A stretch of DNA of 5,806 bases, taken from positions 1 to 5,806 of the forward strand of contig DUHK01000076.1 in the NCBI GenBank assembly GCA_013330915.1, in the 5' to 3' direction. This document shows, piece by piece, positions 1-5,779 of this stretch. The position numbers and the translations under genes are program-made. This DNA comes from Methanosphaera sp. Its GTDB lineage: Archaea > Methanobacteriota > Methanobacteria > Methanobacteriales > Methanobacteriaceae. Numbering within the stretch: the stretch's first letter is position 1; each line of letters begins with the position of its first letter. A model generated the notes under the pieces. That model ran no database searches. It was not told where the DNA came from and was given only the letters and a program-made list of their open reading frames with translations.

Positions 1-101
1 GCTTCAGGTATTAATACTTCGGCATCTTCGTATTCTTCCTGAACCAATGGACATACCATCTGGTCAATTAATATGCTCGTATCCGGAACTAATTTTGTCA
101 T
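1..101 (-). CDS. PIN-domain (PilT-like, KH/ATPase family) protein, 5' fragment
   Basis: Only the first 33 codons are in the window; the gene continues past position 1. The visible protein begins MTKLVPDTSILIDQMV and ends VLIPEA. The PDTS-x-LID start with its early aspartate (D7), followed by an E/D-rich stretch and the strand VLIPEA, is the usual opening of a PIN nuclease-like fold. The exact pattern resembles the archaeal proteins that join an N-terminal PIN domain to a PilT-type ATPase and a KH RNA-binding domain (MJ1533-like). The ATPase and KH parts are not visible, so that assignment is inference; a stand-alone PIN protein is the alternative. The start is well fixed: a near-perfect Shine-Dalgarno lies 5 nt upstream. 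The gene begins 15 nt after hisI stops and is very probably the third gene of the hisS-hisI operon. RNA-related function is expected for the family but nothing more specific can be read here. Confidence 0.72.
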   Translation of the reverse strand, partial: MTKLVPDTSILIDQMVCPLVQEEYEDAEVLIPE

Positions 102-106
102 ATTAA

Positions 107-116
107 CACCTCCTCT
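107..116 (-). promoter_or_regulatory. Strong Shine-Dalgarno site for the PIN-domain gene
   Basis: On the minus strand this reads AGAGGAGGTG, close to the full complement of the archaeal 16S rRNA tail. It lies entirely in the 15-nt gap between the hisI stop (119-117) and the ATG at 101-99, five nt before the start. It is the strongest ribosome binding site in the window, far better than those of hisI or hisS, and suggests that the third gene is initiated independently on the shared mRNA. Confidence 0.85.
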
Positions 117-506
117 TTACTTGTTGTAAATTTCATCGGGATTGAAAATTTCCCTGCCAACATCCTCAAGAGATTCACAGTCCTGTGAAAGTTTCTGATA
201 GAAACAGGAGTAATGTCCTGTATGACATGCTCCACCTTCCTGTTCTATTCTGAATATGATTGCATCTTTGTCACAGTCAAAGAGAATTTCCCTGATATTT
301 TGAACATGACCTGATTCTTCGCCTTTAAACCATATTTTGTCACGGCTTGTACTGTAGTAGTGGGCCTTTTTGCTTTCAACACTTTTTATGTATGCCTCTT
401 CATCAATAAATGCCAACATCAATATTTCATTTGTTTCATAATCCTGGGCTATGGCGGTTGCAAGTTTTTTTCCGTTTATTTCATGTCTGAAGTTGGGTTT
501 AATCAT
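117..506 (-). CDS. hisI: Phosphoribosyl-AMP cyclohydrolase (HisI)
   Basis: This cytoplasmic enzyme opens the purine ring of 1-(5-phosphoribosyl)-AMP in the third step of histidine biosynthesis. The 129-residue protein is a complete single-domain PRA-CH. Visible family motifs are LMLAFIDEEAY (about 29-39), YYSTSRDKIWFKGEESGHVQ (50-69), FDCDKDA (76-82) and GGACHTGHYSCF (91-102). C78, C94 and C101 have the spacing (16 and 7) of the zinc cysteines known in the Methanothermobacter enzyme, and D77, D79 and D81 correspond to its magnesium-binding aspartates. There is no HisE (pyrophosphohydrolase) domain after residue 129, unlike the bacterial HisIE fusion, so HisE must be encoded elsewhere. The ATG lies only 5 nt after the hisS stop. 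Upstream there is just a weak G-rich stretch (GGGATG) inside the hisS end, so translational coupling to hisS is likely. Confidence 0.97.
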   Translation of the reverse strand: MIKPNFRHEINGKKLATAIAQDYETNEILMLAFIDEEAYIKSVESKKAHYYSTSRDKIWFKGEESGHVQNIREILFDCDKDAIIFRIEQEGGACHTGHYSCFYQKLSQDCESLEDVGREIFNPDEIYNK

Positions 507-511
507 TTTAC

Positions 512-1804
512 TTACATCCCGTTTTGACTTGATAGTTTTTCTATGGCCTGATCTAATGGTATGCTTAGTTGTTCCCCTGTGTTCATATCCTTGAGTGTCA
601 CAGTGTTTTCTTCAACTTCGCTTTGACCAATCATGATTACGTTGGTTATGTTGTTGTTGTTTGCATAGGACAGGTTTTTCTTAAGTTTTTTTCCTTTAAG
701 ATCAATATCCGTTATAATGTCGTTTTTCCTTAGCTGTTGTGCAACTTTAATAGCATCAAGTTTAAATTCTTTTTTGATAGGTATGACAAGAACTTTCTGC
801 AAGTCATTTGCAGGTGTTTGAATGTTTTGTCTGTGGTACGCTTCCATGATACGATCAAAACCAAATGCAAAACCTGTGGATTCAACTTCTTCAGAATCAA
901 ACAATGCAGTAAGATTGTATGTTCCTCCACCGGTTATCTGTTTTTCAGCGCCAAGGTCAGGTACGTATATTTCAAAGACTATGCCTGTATAGTAGTCAAG
1001 ACCACGGGCAATTGATAGTTTTACTGTGTAGTCTACGAATCCGAAAGCTTCAATAACTTCAAGTGTATCACATAATTGGCAGACTGCTTCATAACTGTCA
1101 TCTATTTCTTTAACAACTTCTTTCAGTGCTTCCAAATCATTACGTGTACCGTTAACACTTATTATCTTGTTGATGATTTCCTTGTATTGTGGAGTAATTG
1201 AACATTCATCCAGCAGGCTTTCAAGTAGTTCATAGTCTTCCTTGTCAATACTTGCAATTATGCGTGTGGTGTCCTCTGGTGAAACATCCAAATAATTTAG
1301 AACACCCTTGATGATTCCAAGATGTCCTATTGCCACTTCATAATTTTTTATACCTACATTGTTTAATGCTTCATTTGCCATTGCAATAATTTCTGCTTCA
1401 TTATATACTGGTGTTCCTCCAATGACCTCTATACCGAACTGCCAGAATTGTCTGAAACGTCCTGCTTGTGGTCTTTCATATCTGAAACAGCTTCCAAAAT
1501 AATACATTTTAAGTGGTTTTGCAGCTTTTTGGAGGTTGTTGTTATACAATCTTGAAACACTTGCCGTAAGTTCAGGTCTTAAAGCAAGATCTCTTCCTCC
1601 CTTATCCTGGAAATGATAAATTTCCTCTTTAATTCCCTCTCCACTTTTGGAAGTGAACAATTCCAAATCTTCAAAAATTGGAGTTTTAATTTCCTTGAAT
1701 CCGTATTTTTCAACAACACTTCTAATTGTGTTTTCGACATATTTTCTTTCTTCCATGTCCTCAAACAGGAAGTCTCTTGTTCCTCTTGGTTTTTTAAATT
1801 CCAT
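512..1804 (-). CDS. hisS: Histidyl-tRNA synthetase (HisRS)
   Basis: This class II aminoacyl-tRNA synthetase charges tRNA-His in the cytoplasm. The 430-residue protein is full length for the family. In order: PRGTRDF near the N terminus (6-12), RPELTAS (76-82), motif 2 FRYERPQAGRFRQFWQFGIE (107-126) with the ATP-binding arginine R108, the histidine-binding IARGLDYYTG (265-274), a GGGTYN loop (292-297) where many HisRS have GGGRYD, and motif 3 GFAFGFDRIM (311-320) with R318. The C-terminal anticodon-binding domain is about 335-425, including the VAQQLRKNDI and NVIMIG segments. The ATG at 1804 puts PRGTRD six residues in, as is usual. No convincing Shine-Dalgarno precedes it, so the mRNA may be leaderless or have a structured leader. 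It is the first gene of the hisS-hisI-PIN unit, pairing histidine charging with histidine synthesis. Confidence 0.97.
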   Translation of the reverse strand: MEFKKPRGTRDFLFEDMEERKYVENTIRSVVEKYGFKEIKTPIFEDLELFTSKSGEGIKEEIYHFQDKGGRDLALRPELTASVSRLYNNNLQKAAKPLKMYYFGSCFRYERPQAGRFRQFWQFGIEVIGGTPVYNEAEIIAMANEALNNVGIKNYEVAIGHLGIIKGVLNYLDVSPEDTTRIIASIDKEDYELLESLLDECSITPQYKEIINKIISVNGTRNDLEALKEVVKEIDDSYEAVCQLCDTLEVIEAFGFVDYTVKLSIARGLDYYTGIVFEIYVPDLGAEKQITGGGTYNLTALFDSEEVESTGFAFGFDRIMEAYHRQNIQTPANDLQKVLVIPIKKEFKLDAIKVAQQLRKNDIITDIDLKGKKLKKNLSYANNNNITNVIMIGQSEVEENTVTLKDMNTGEQLSIPLDQAIEKLSSQNGM

Positions 1805-1826
1805 ATATTACAACTCTTAAATCCAT

Positions 1827-1851
1827 ATAACAACATTCTCAATGTTGTTAT
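1827..1851. repeat. Perfect 11-bp inverted repeat upstream of hisS (candidate operator or leader hairpin)
   Basis: The arms ATAACAACATT (1827-1837) and AATGTTGTTAT (1841-1851) are exact reverse complements separated by CTC. The element ends 22 nt before the hisS ATG. Unlike its surroundings it is not pure A/T; each arm holds CAAC or GTTG. If transcription starts near the ATG (a TATA-like TTATATGG lies at 1831-1824 on the minus strand), the element overlaps the promoter and could be an operator. If transcription starts upstream, the RNA would form an 11-bp stem with a very tight 3-nt loop in the leader. No protein can be assigned to it from the sequence. Confidence 0.6.
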
Positions 1852-1977
1852 TCCTTTCCATTATTACTCTACATGGGAATACTTACACGTAATATGGTAT
1901 ATTATGGATAAACAAACCCACATAAAATAACATAGATAATATAGCAATCTATAAAAAAAATCAAACATCCACTTAAA

Positions 1978-2000
1978 CAAAGATGTAACACTCCTCTTTG
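1978..2000. repeat. Imperfect inverted repeat in the hisS/aroE divergent region
   Basis: CAAAGATG (1978-1985) pairs with CCTCTTTG (1993-2000) at 7 of 8 positions across a 7-nt loop. It is about 90 nt upstream of the aroE start and just upstream of the AT palindrome. The stem is weak and there is no T run behind it, so neither a terminator nor a riboswitch is supported. The rest of 1852-2037 is AT-rich with no gene, tRNA or recognisable RNA that I can see. Confidence 0.25.
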
Positions 2001-2037
2001 CCTAAACGGAGATTTAAAATTTACAAATCATTATTAA

Positions 2038-2059
2038 TATATATAATTAATTATATATA
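2038..2059 (+). promoter_or_regulatory. Probable aroE promoter: TATA-rich 22-bp perfect palindrome
   Basis: The sequence is an all-A/T perfect palindrome with half-site TATATATAATT, so it offers a TATA-like box in both directions. An archaeal TATA box centred at about 2041-2055 would place the aroE start of transcription around 2067-2081, giving a short leader before the ATG at 2094. The TATA role is inferred from position and composition. Perfect symmetry over 22 bp may be partly a result of low complexity. Confidence 0.5.
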
Positions 2060-2093
2060 GAAGTTTAGTTTGAAAAAAATAAGAGATGAAATG

Positions 2094-2942
2094 ATGATAA
2101 CTGGAAAAACAAAAGTTGTAGGAGTAATTGGTCATCCAATAGAACATAGTATGTCCCCGCCCATGCATAATAATGCATTCAAGCAATTGGATATGGACTG
2201 GGTGTATGTGGCATTTCATGTATTGCCGGAAAACATTGGAAAACTCATGGAATCATGTAAAACGCTGGACATTAAGGGTTTGAACGTGACAATTCCACAC
2301 AAGACTGCAGTAATACCATTTCTTGACGAAATCGATCCAATCGCTGAAAAAATAGGTGCAGTCAATACAATTCAATTCAAAAACGGAATATCCAAAGGAT
2401 ACAATACTGATGGTTTGGGAGCAATAAAGTCCCTTCAAAAACACACATCCCTTGAAGGAAAAAACGTTCTGATATTGGGTGCAGGTGGTGCTTCCAAGGC
2501 AATATCATTCACGTTGATTAACGAAAACATAAACTCATTGACAATAGCAAATCGTTCACAGGACAATGCCCTAAAATTAATTGACAATATCAAACAACAC
2601 ACAGGTTTTAAAAAAATAGGATATGTTGACATAAAAGATGCCGATGAAATCATAAATGATGTGGACATCATTATAAACACTACGCCAATAGGCATGTATC
2701 CTAATCATAATGTTGATGCACCAATAAAAACCGATAAAATAAATGATAACCATGTGGTAATGGACATTATATATAATCCTCTTGAAACAGTATTATTAAA
2801 AGAATCCAGATTAAACGGAGCAAAAACAATTAACGGCACATCAATGTTAATAAATCAGGGATTGGTTTCATTTGAAATATTCACGGGTATGGAAGCTTCC
2901 TATGAATCATTTGAGGAAGCGTTGATTAAACAGTTAAAATAA
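2094..2942 (+). CDS. aroE: Shikimate dehydrogenase (NADP-dependent, AroE)
   Basis: AroE reduces 3-dehydroshikimate to shikimate in the cytoplasm, a step towards chorismate and the aromatic amino acids. With the chosen start the protein has 282 residues, typical for the family. The N-terminal substrate domain shows VIGHPIEHSMSP (11-22; S19 and S21 are the shikimate-contacting serines) and NVTIPHK with catalytic K70, then GAVNT (88-92) and YNTDG with catalytic D106. The NADP-binding domain has LGAGGASKA (128-136) and ANRS (152-155), the latter typical for binding the NADP phosphate. NQG (254-256) completes the active site. The reading frame is open back to a TTG at 2070, but methanogen homologues begin close to the MITGKTKVVGVIGHP segment. 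The ATG at 2094 (or the one directly before it, 2091) is therefore preferred. Shine-Dalgarno support is weak. No other aro gene is adjacent. Confidence 0.96.
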   Translation: MITGKTKVVGVIGHPIEHSMSPPMHNNAFKQLDMDWVYVAFHVLPENIGKLMESCKTLDIKGLNVTIPHKTAVIPFLDEIDPIAEKIGAVNTIQFKNGISKGYNTDGLGAIKSLQKHTSLEGKNVLILGAGGASKAISFTLINENINSLTIANRSQDNALKLIDNIKQHTGFKKIGYVDIKDADEIINDVDIIINTTPIGMYPNHNVDAPIKTDKINDNHVVMDIIYNPLETVLLKESRLNGAKTINGTSMLINQGLVSFEIFTGMEASYESFEEALIKQLK

Positions 2943-2953
2943 CTTATCCACTA

Positions 2954-2962
2954 TTTTTTTTT
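2954..2962 (+). terminator. Oligo-T terminator after aroE
   Basis: A run of nine T residues begins 12 nt after the aroE stop codon, in the 45-nt gap to the convergent glycosyltransferase gene. Archaeal RNA polymerase terminates at such T runs without needing a hairpin. It should end the aroE message before it runs antisense into the neighbouring gene. Confidence 0.6.
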
Positions 2963-2982
2963 AGAAAAAGAGGGGAGATTAT

Positions 2983-3006
2983 TGAACTTATGTATTTATA
3001 AGTTCA
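2983..3006 (-). terminator. Hairpin over the stop codon of the fused glycosyltransferase gene
   Basis: TGAACTTAT (2983-2991) and ATAAGTTCA (2998-3006) form a perfect 9-bp stem with a 6-nt loop. The stem includes the TAA stop of the minus-strand gene (2990-2988). On that strand it is followed about 14 nt later by a T5 run (2969-2965). It may help end or stabilise the 3' end of the message, or act on antisense read-through from aroE. The T run is short, so termination is only a possibility. Confidence 0.4.
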
Positions 3007-4763
3007 TCAATGGTTTTTTTAAGGATTTCGAGAGTTTCCTTATTGTCACTGTTTTTATGATAGTTCTCTCTAATATTTTTTCTGTAGACATCCAGGTTTT
3101 TTAGGAAGTTATCAAGAATGTTCTGATTGATTTTGTCATGGTGTTCTCCGTAGCCTAAACGTTCTATAAACATTGCATTTAATATTTGTTCGTACTGCTT
3201 ATTGACTGGAATGCTCAGTACAGGCTTTTCAAGTTGGAGTGCTTCCGTAATAAATGAAAAACCTCCATTGGTTATGACACATTTTGCATCCTTAAAGTCG
3301 TTGAACAACTGTTGTTCCTGGAATGATCTGTATAGAACATTTTCATCCCGTTCATCCTTGTGAAAACCGTATACTATAAATTCCTGTTCTGGATTATTTT
3401 TCATCAGTTCTATGAGCTGACTGTTTGAATCGCTTGTCTGATATACCAGGACGTGTTTACCCTTTCTTGGTTTAAGGGCATATATCTCATCCCTTATTAT
3501 GGGATCAACATACCTTGTGGTATCCTCATTTTTTAGGGGTGGATAGAAGTATGAATATATCAATGTTCTGTCTGCTTTTTGGATGAATGCATGGACTACT
3601 GCTTCTGCAAATATTTTGTCCCGGGCATATTTGGCGGGCGAATCGTATTTTGCTTCAGTTATCACATGCATATTGTCTATTGATAGAAGTGGAATTCTAA
3701 GGATATGGGACAAAAGGTTTGCATAGAATTCAAAATCCGAAATTATCAAATTAGGCTTGAATTTTCTGGCCAGCTTATACATTTTGCTTATGTTGTTTCT
3801 TAAGTCGCTTGGAGCATCCTTCATGTTATAGATAAATGTCTTCTTGTATCTGGCTCTGTTGTTTTCGTACACTGTATTGAATCCGCTGATTTCATAAACG
3901 TTTTCAAACTTATTGGAAAGGTATTGGTATGCCCTGTCACTGGCAAAAACTATTAAATCATATCCTTCCTTAATCAGGTATTCTATCACCACAGCACTTC
4001 GTATCGCATGGCCCAGCCCTTCACCACACAATGAATAGAATATTCTGTTTTGCTTACGTTTAGATCCGTGTTCAAAGCTGTAATCCAATTCTTCAAGGGT
4101 AGCTTTTCTTCCAACAAGCTGTTTGGCGGTACTTCTTGCATATTTCATACTTATGTCTCTAAGACCTTCCTCCTCCAGACGTCTGGTGGAAATAAGTAGT
4201 CGCGGATTATCCAACACCTTAAACCTGCTGATTTTACCTATTCTTTCAATATAATCCGTATCTTCTCCAAAATCAATGTTTTCATCAAAACCACCCACCT
4301 TTTCATGAAGGGATTTGTATGTTAAAATTCCGTAACAGCCAGCACCGTGTGGCTTGATATGTGATATCTGTTTAGTCATGTAGTTTGCAAATTCATGTGA
4401 AATCTGGTTGATAAATCCCTTTTCAAGGGGAACTATCTGTGTTATGGCTATTCCAAGGTTATAAAATTCGAATTCCTCGATTGCTGATGAAATGTAGTTG
4501 TTAGTAAGAACACTATCAGCATCCAAAAACAATAAAAGTTCTCCTTCGGCAACTTCAGCCCCATTGTTACGTCCCGTTGCAGGCAAGCCTCCCTGCACGA
4601 TTTTGCAACCGAAGGATTCAGCAATTTCAATGGTGCTGTCAACAGAATGTGCATCTGCAATGATTACTTCCTTGTCATCAAATCCCTGCCTTTGAATACT
4701 TGTCAATAAATCTGGAAGATATTCCTCTTCATTATACGTTGGTATTATAATGCTTATTTTCAT
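2988..4763 (-). CDS. Fused glycosyltransferase: GT-A family 2 domain + GT-B MurG-like (MJ1255-type) domain
   Basis: This 591-residue protein carries two complete glycosyltransferase modules (residues counted from the ATG at 4763). The first, about 1-225, is a family 2 GT-A domain: ISIIIPTYNEEEYL near the N terminus, RNNGAEVAEGELLLFLDADS with the metal-binding DAD (81-83), GAGCYGI (140-146) and GGFDENIDFGEDTDY with ED at 167-168. A basic linker (KRK, about 235-237) leads to the second module, about 240-591. It is GT-B and MJ1255-type: FYSLCGEGLGHAIRS with glycine-rich GEGLGH (247-252), VIFASDR-like and LIISDFE segments, and a donor-sugar region TNGGFSFITEAL...KPVLSIPVNKQYEQ (498-525). I see no membrane span, so it is probably cytoplasmic or peripheral, acting on lipid- or protein-linked acceptors; the substrate is unknown. 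A TTG sits one codon upstream, but the GGTGG ribosome site fits the ATG better. Confidence 0.9.
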   Translation of the reverse strand: MKISIIIPTYNEEEYLPDLLTSIQRQGFDDKEVIIADAHSVDSTIEIAESFGCKIVQGGLPATGRNNGAEVAEGELLLFLDADSVLTNNYISSAIEEFEFYNLGIAITQIVPLEKGFINQISHEFANYMTKQISHIKPHGAGCYGILTYKSLHEKVGGFDENIDFGEDTDYIERIGKISRFKVLDNPRLLISTRRLEEEGLRDISMKYARSTAKQLVGRKATLEELDYSFEHGSKRKQNRIFYSLCGEGLGHAIRSAVVIEYLIKEGYDLIVFASDRAYQYLSNKFENVYEISGFNTVYENNRARYKKTFIYNMKDAPSDLRNNISKMYKLARKFKPNLIISDFEFYANLLSHILRIPLLSIDNMHVITEAKYDSPAKYARDKIFAEAVVHAFIQKADRTLIYSYFYPPLKNEDTTRYVDPIIRDEIYALKPRKGKHVLVYQTSDSNSQLIELMKNNPEQEFIVYGFHKDERDENVLYRSFQEQQLFNDFKDAKCVITNGGFSFITEALQLEKPVLSIPVNKQYEQILNAMFIERLGYGEHHDKINQNILDNFLKNLDVYRKNIRENYHKNSDNKETLEILKKTIDELINT

Positions 4764-4767
4764 CAAA

Positions 4768-4773
4768 CCACCC
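4768..4773 (-). promoter_or_regulatory. Start-deciding Shine-Dalgarno of the fused glycosyltransferase gene
   Basis: On the minus strand this reads GGGTGG, a partial match to the archaeal Shine-Dalgarno consensus. It ends 4 nt before the ATG at 4763 but only 1 nt before the in-frame TTG at 4766, which is why the ATG is chosen. The resulting protein begins MKISIIIPTYNEEE, the usual opening of a family 2 glycosyltransferase. Confidence 0.6.
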
Positions 4774-4804
4774 TTGGATTTATTATAATTGATTTTGTTT
4801 ATCC

Positions 4805-4812
4805 TATATAAA
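4805..4812 (-). promoter_or_regulatory. TATA box for the fused glycosyltransferase gene
   Basis: On the minus strand this reads TTTATATA, a good archaeal TATA box, preceded by an A-rich stretch that could be the TFB recognition element. About 25-27 nt downstream transcription would start near 4782. That gives a leader of roughly 18 nt, just enough for the Shine-Dalgarno at 4773-4768. Spacing and sequence agree; there are no start-site data. Confidence 0.6.
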
Positions 4813-4854
4813 TTTATTTAATTTTATCATTGATATACTATTATTATTTTTAGT

Positions 4855-4882
4855 GAATTCCCATATGTTACGGAGGGTATTC
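4855..4882. repeat. Imperfect inverted repeat between two divergent promoters (candidate operator)
   Basis: GAATTCCC (4855-4862) and GGGTATTC (4875-4882) pair at 7 of 8 positions around a 12-nt spacer. It is the GC-richest patch of an otherwise almost pure A/T intergenic region. It lies between the minus-strand TATA box at 4805-4812 and the plus-strand box near 4901-4910. The layout would suit a dimeric regulator controlling both genes, but nothing identifies one. Confidence 0.3.
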
Positions 4883-4900
4883 TTTTATCTTTCCAAAAAA

Positions 4901-4910
4901 TTATTATATT
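4901..4910 (+). promoter_or_regulatory. Probable TATA box for the M50 protease gene
   Basis: TTATTATATT preceded by CCAAAAAA resembles a BRE plus TATA arrangement. A start of transcription about 25 nt downstream (near 4930) leaves a leader of roughly 22 nt that keeps the Shine-Dalgarno intact. A second AT-rich candidate at 4915-4926 would place the start inside the ribosome site and is less likely. Confidence 0.45.
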
Positions 4911-4941
4911 GTGCCATATATAATTATAGTAATAATTACTC

Positions 4942-4949
4942 AAGGAGAT
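4942..4949 (+). promoter_or_regulatory. Shine-Dalgarno of the M50 protease gene
   Basis: AAGGAGAT lies 4 nt before the ATG at 4954, a good match to the archaeal consensus. It fixes the start of this gene, and no in-frame upstream start competes with it. Confidence 0.8.
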
Positions 4950-4953
4950 TATT

Positions 4954-5589
4954 ATGATAACGTTTACAAGAGAAGAAATAAGGGATATGATTATTGCAGT
5001 TATTGCATTGTCAATATTGTATTCGTTTACGATTACACGGTCATCCGGATGGTCAATTGATACTTTGATGTTGTTTATTCCAATTTCATTTGTAGCTGTG
5101 GGTTTGGGATTTATTTTACACGAACTTGGGCATAAGATTGTTGCACAAAAGTTCGGTTTTTTCTCTGAATTCAGAAGATGGGACTATGGTCTAATTTTAG
5201 GGTTTTTAACTGTTCCATTGGGGTTCATGGTATTTGCACCTGGAGCAGTGTACTTTGGATCATACGGCCGTATGGTTACAGCAGAGGAAAATGGAAAAAT
5301 ATCCCTTGCAGGACCGGTTGTAAACATAGTTCTTGCAATACTGGCATTACTGTTAACATTATCAATAAGACCTTACCTTAGCATGGAAAATGCGGGAGTA
5401 ATGTATATAGTGTTACTGACATTGGTATTGACATTTAACGTTAACAGTTTTCTTGCCCTGTTTAACCTGTTACCTATTCCACCACTTGATGGTTCAAAGG
5501 TAATTCAGTGGAACATTCCAATATATCTGCTGGCACTGGCAGTTTCAGGAATATTAACATACATGTCCTATACAATAACGTTAATATAA
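4954..5589 (+). CDS. M50-family (site-2-protease type) membrane zinc metalloprotease
   Basis: This 211-residue, strongly hydrophobic protein has the M50 intramembrane protease signature. HELGH (56-60) carries the zinc histidines H56 and H60 and catalytic E57, followed by AQKFGF. LAGPVVNIVLA (118-128) matches the conserved G-P-x-x-N loop, and NLLPIPPLDGSK (171-182) supplies the third zinc ligand D179. About six membrane spans can be drawn: roughly 11-28, 38-60, 80-105, 117-138, 148-172 and 186-207. There is no PDZ or CBS domain and no signal peptide beyond the first span, so this is the minimal core form common in archaea. Members cleave within or near the membrane, often releasing regulators, but the substrate here is unknown. 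The gene seems to be monocistronic, with its own promoter and a T9 run after it. It is divergent from the fused glycosyltransferase; a functional link is speculative. Confidence 0.9.
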   Translation: MITFTREEIRDMIIAVIALSILYSFTITRSSGWSIDTLMLFIPISFVAVGLGFILHELGHKIVAQKFGFFSEFRRWDYGLILGFLTVPLGFMVFAPGAVYFGSYGRMVTAEENGKISLAGPVVNIVLAILALLLTLSIRPYLSMENAGVMYIVLLTLVLTFNVNSFLALFNLLPIPPLDGSKVIQWNIPIYLLALAVSGILTYMSYTITLI

Positions 5590-5596
5590 TACTCTA

Positions 5597-5605
5597 TTTT
5601 TTTTT
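5597..5605 (+). terminator. Oligo-T terminator after the M50 protease gene
   Basis: Nine T residues begin 7 nt after the stop codon, with a second T7 run at 5653-5659. This fits archaeal oligo-T termination with a back-up site. The remaining DNA to 5806 is very AT-rich and holds no gene I can support. Confidence 0.6.
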
Positions 5606-5759
5606 AAATCTTTTGAATATCAGACAAAAAGTATATTTTAGATTATATCCTATTTTTTTGCGTGATTCTAATTCTTTTTCCAAAATATTTCAATTATTAT
5701 TTTATGTTAAAAAAAGTTATATTCGAAAAAATTAAAAAAACAGGATTCATATTCAAAAG

Positions 5760-5779
5760 GAATAATATAATATATATTT
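5760..5779 (+). promoter_or_regulatory. Possible TATA region for a gene beyond the window
   Basis: A dense A/T alternation (AATAATATAATATATA) lies about 30-45 nt before the window edge, in a non-coding stretch that follows terminator-like T runs. It could be the promoter of a plus-strand gene starting past 5806. In DNA this AT-rich the pattern is weak evidence. Confidence 0.2.

Noticed and set aside
634..662. GTT-rich repeat within hisS
   Set aside because: It is simply the coding of an asparagine run (NNNN) in the anticodon-binding domain, not a separate repeat element.
737..1015. Plus-strand open frame of about 92 codons opposite hisS
   Set aside because: It lies wholly antisense to a strongly supported hisS, shows no recognisable motif and has no ribosome site I could identify.
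1613..1930. Plus-strand open frame of about 105 codons overlapping the 5' end of hisS and its upstream region
   Set aside because: Mostly antisense to hisS, low-complexity aromatic/serine-rich composition and no recognisable domain; treated as a shadow frame.
2070..2093. In-frame TTG that would lengthen AroE by eight residues
   Set aside because: No ribosome site precedes it, and methanogen AroE proteins start near the MITGKTKVVG segment; the ATG at 2094 (or 2091) fits better.
1805..2093. Possible tRNA or structured RNA gene in the hisS/aroE gap
   Set aside because: No cloverleaf, no GC-rich block and no riboswitch-like conserved core; only short inverted repeats can be supported.
4764..4766. 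In-frame TTG directly before the glycosyltransferase ATG
   Set aside because: It would sit only 1 nt from the GGTGG ribosome site; the ATG at 4763 gives workable spacing and the normal family N terminus.
4872..4877. GGAGGG that looks like a strong Shine-Dalgarno in the divergent region
   Set aside because: No start codon with a plausible reading frame follows at suitable distance; it belongs to the inverted repeat at 4855-4882.
5508..5735. Plus-strand open frame of about 75 codons running out of the M50 gene
   Set aside because: It overlaps the end of the protease gene in another frame, crosses the oligo-T runs and reads like translated AT-rich spacer.
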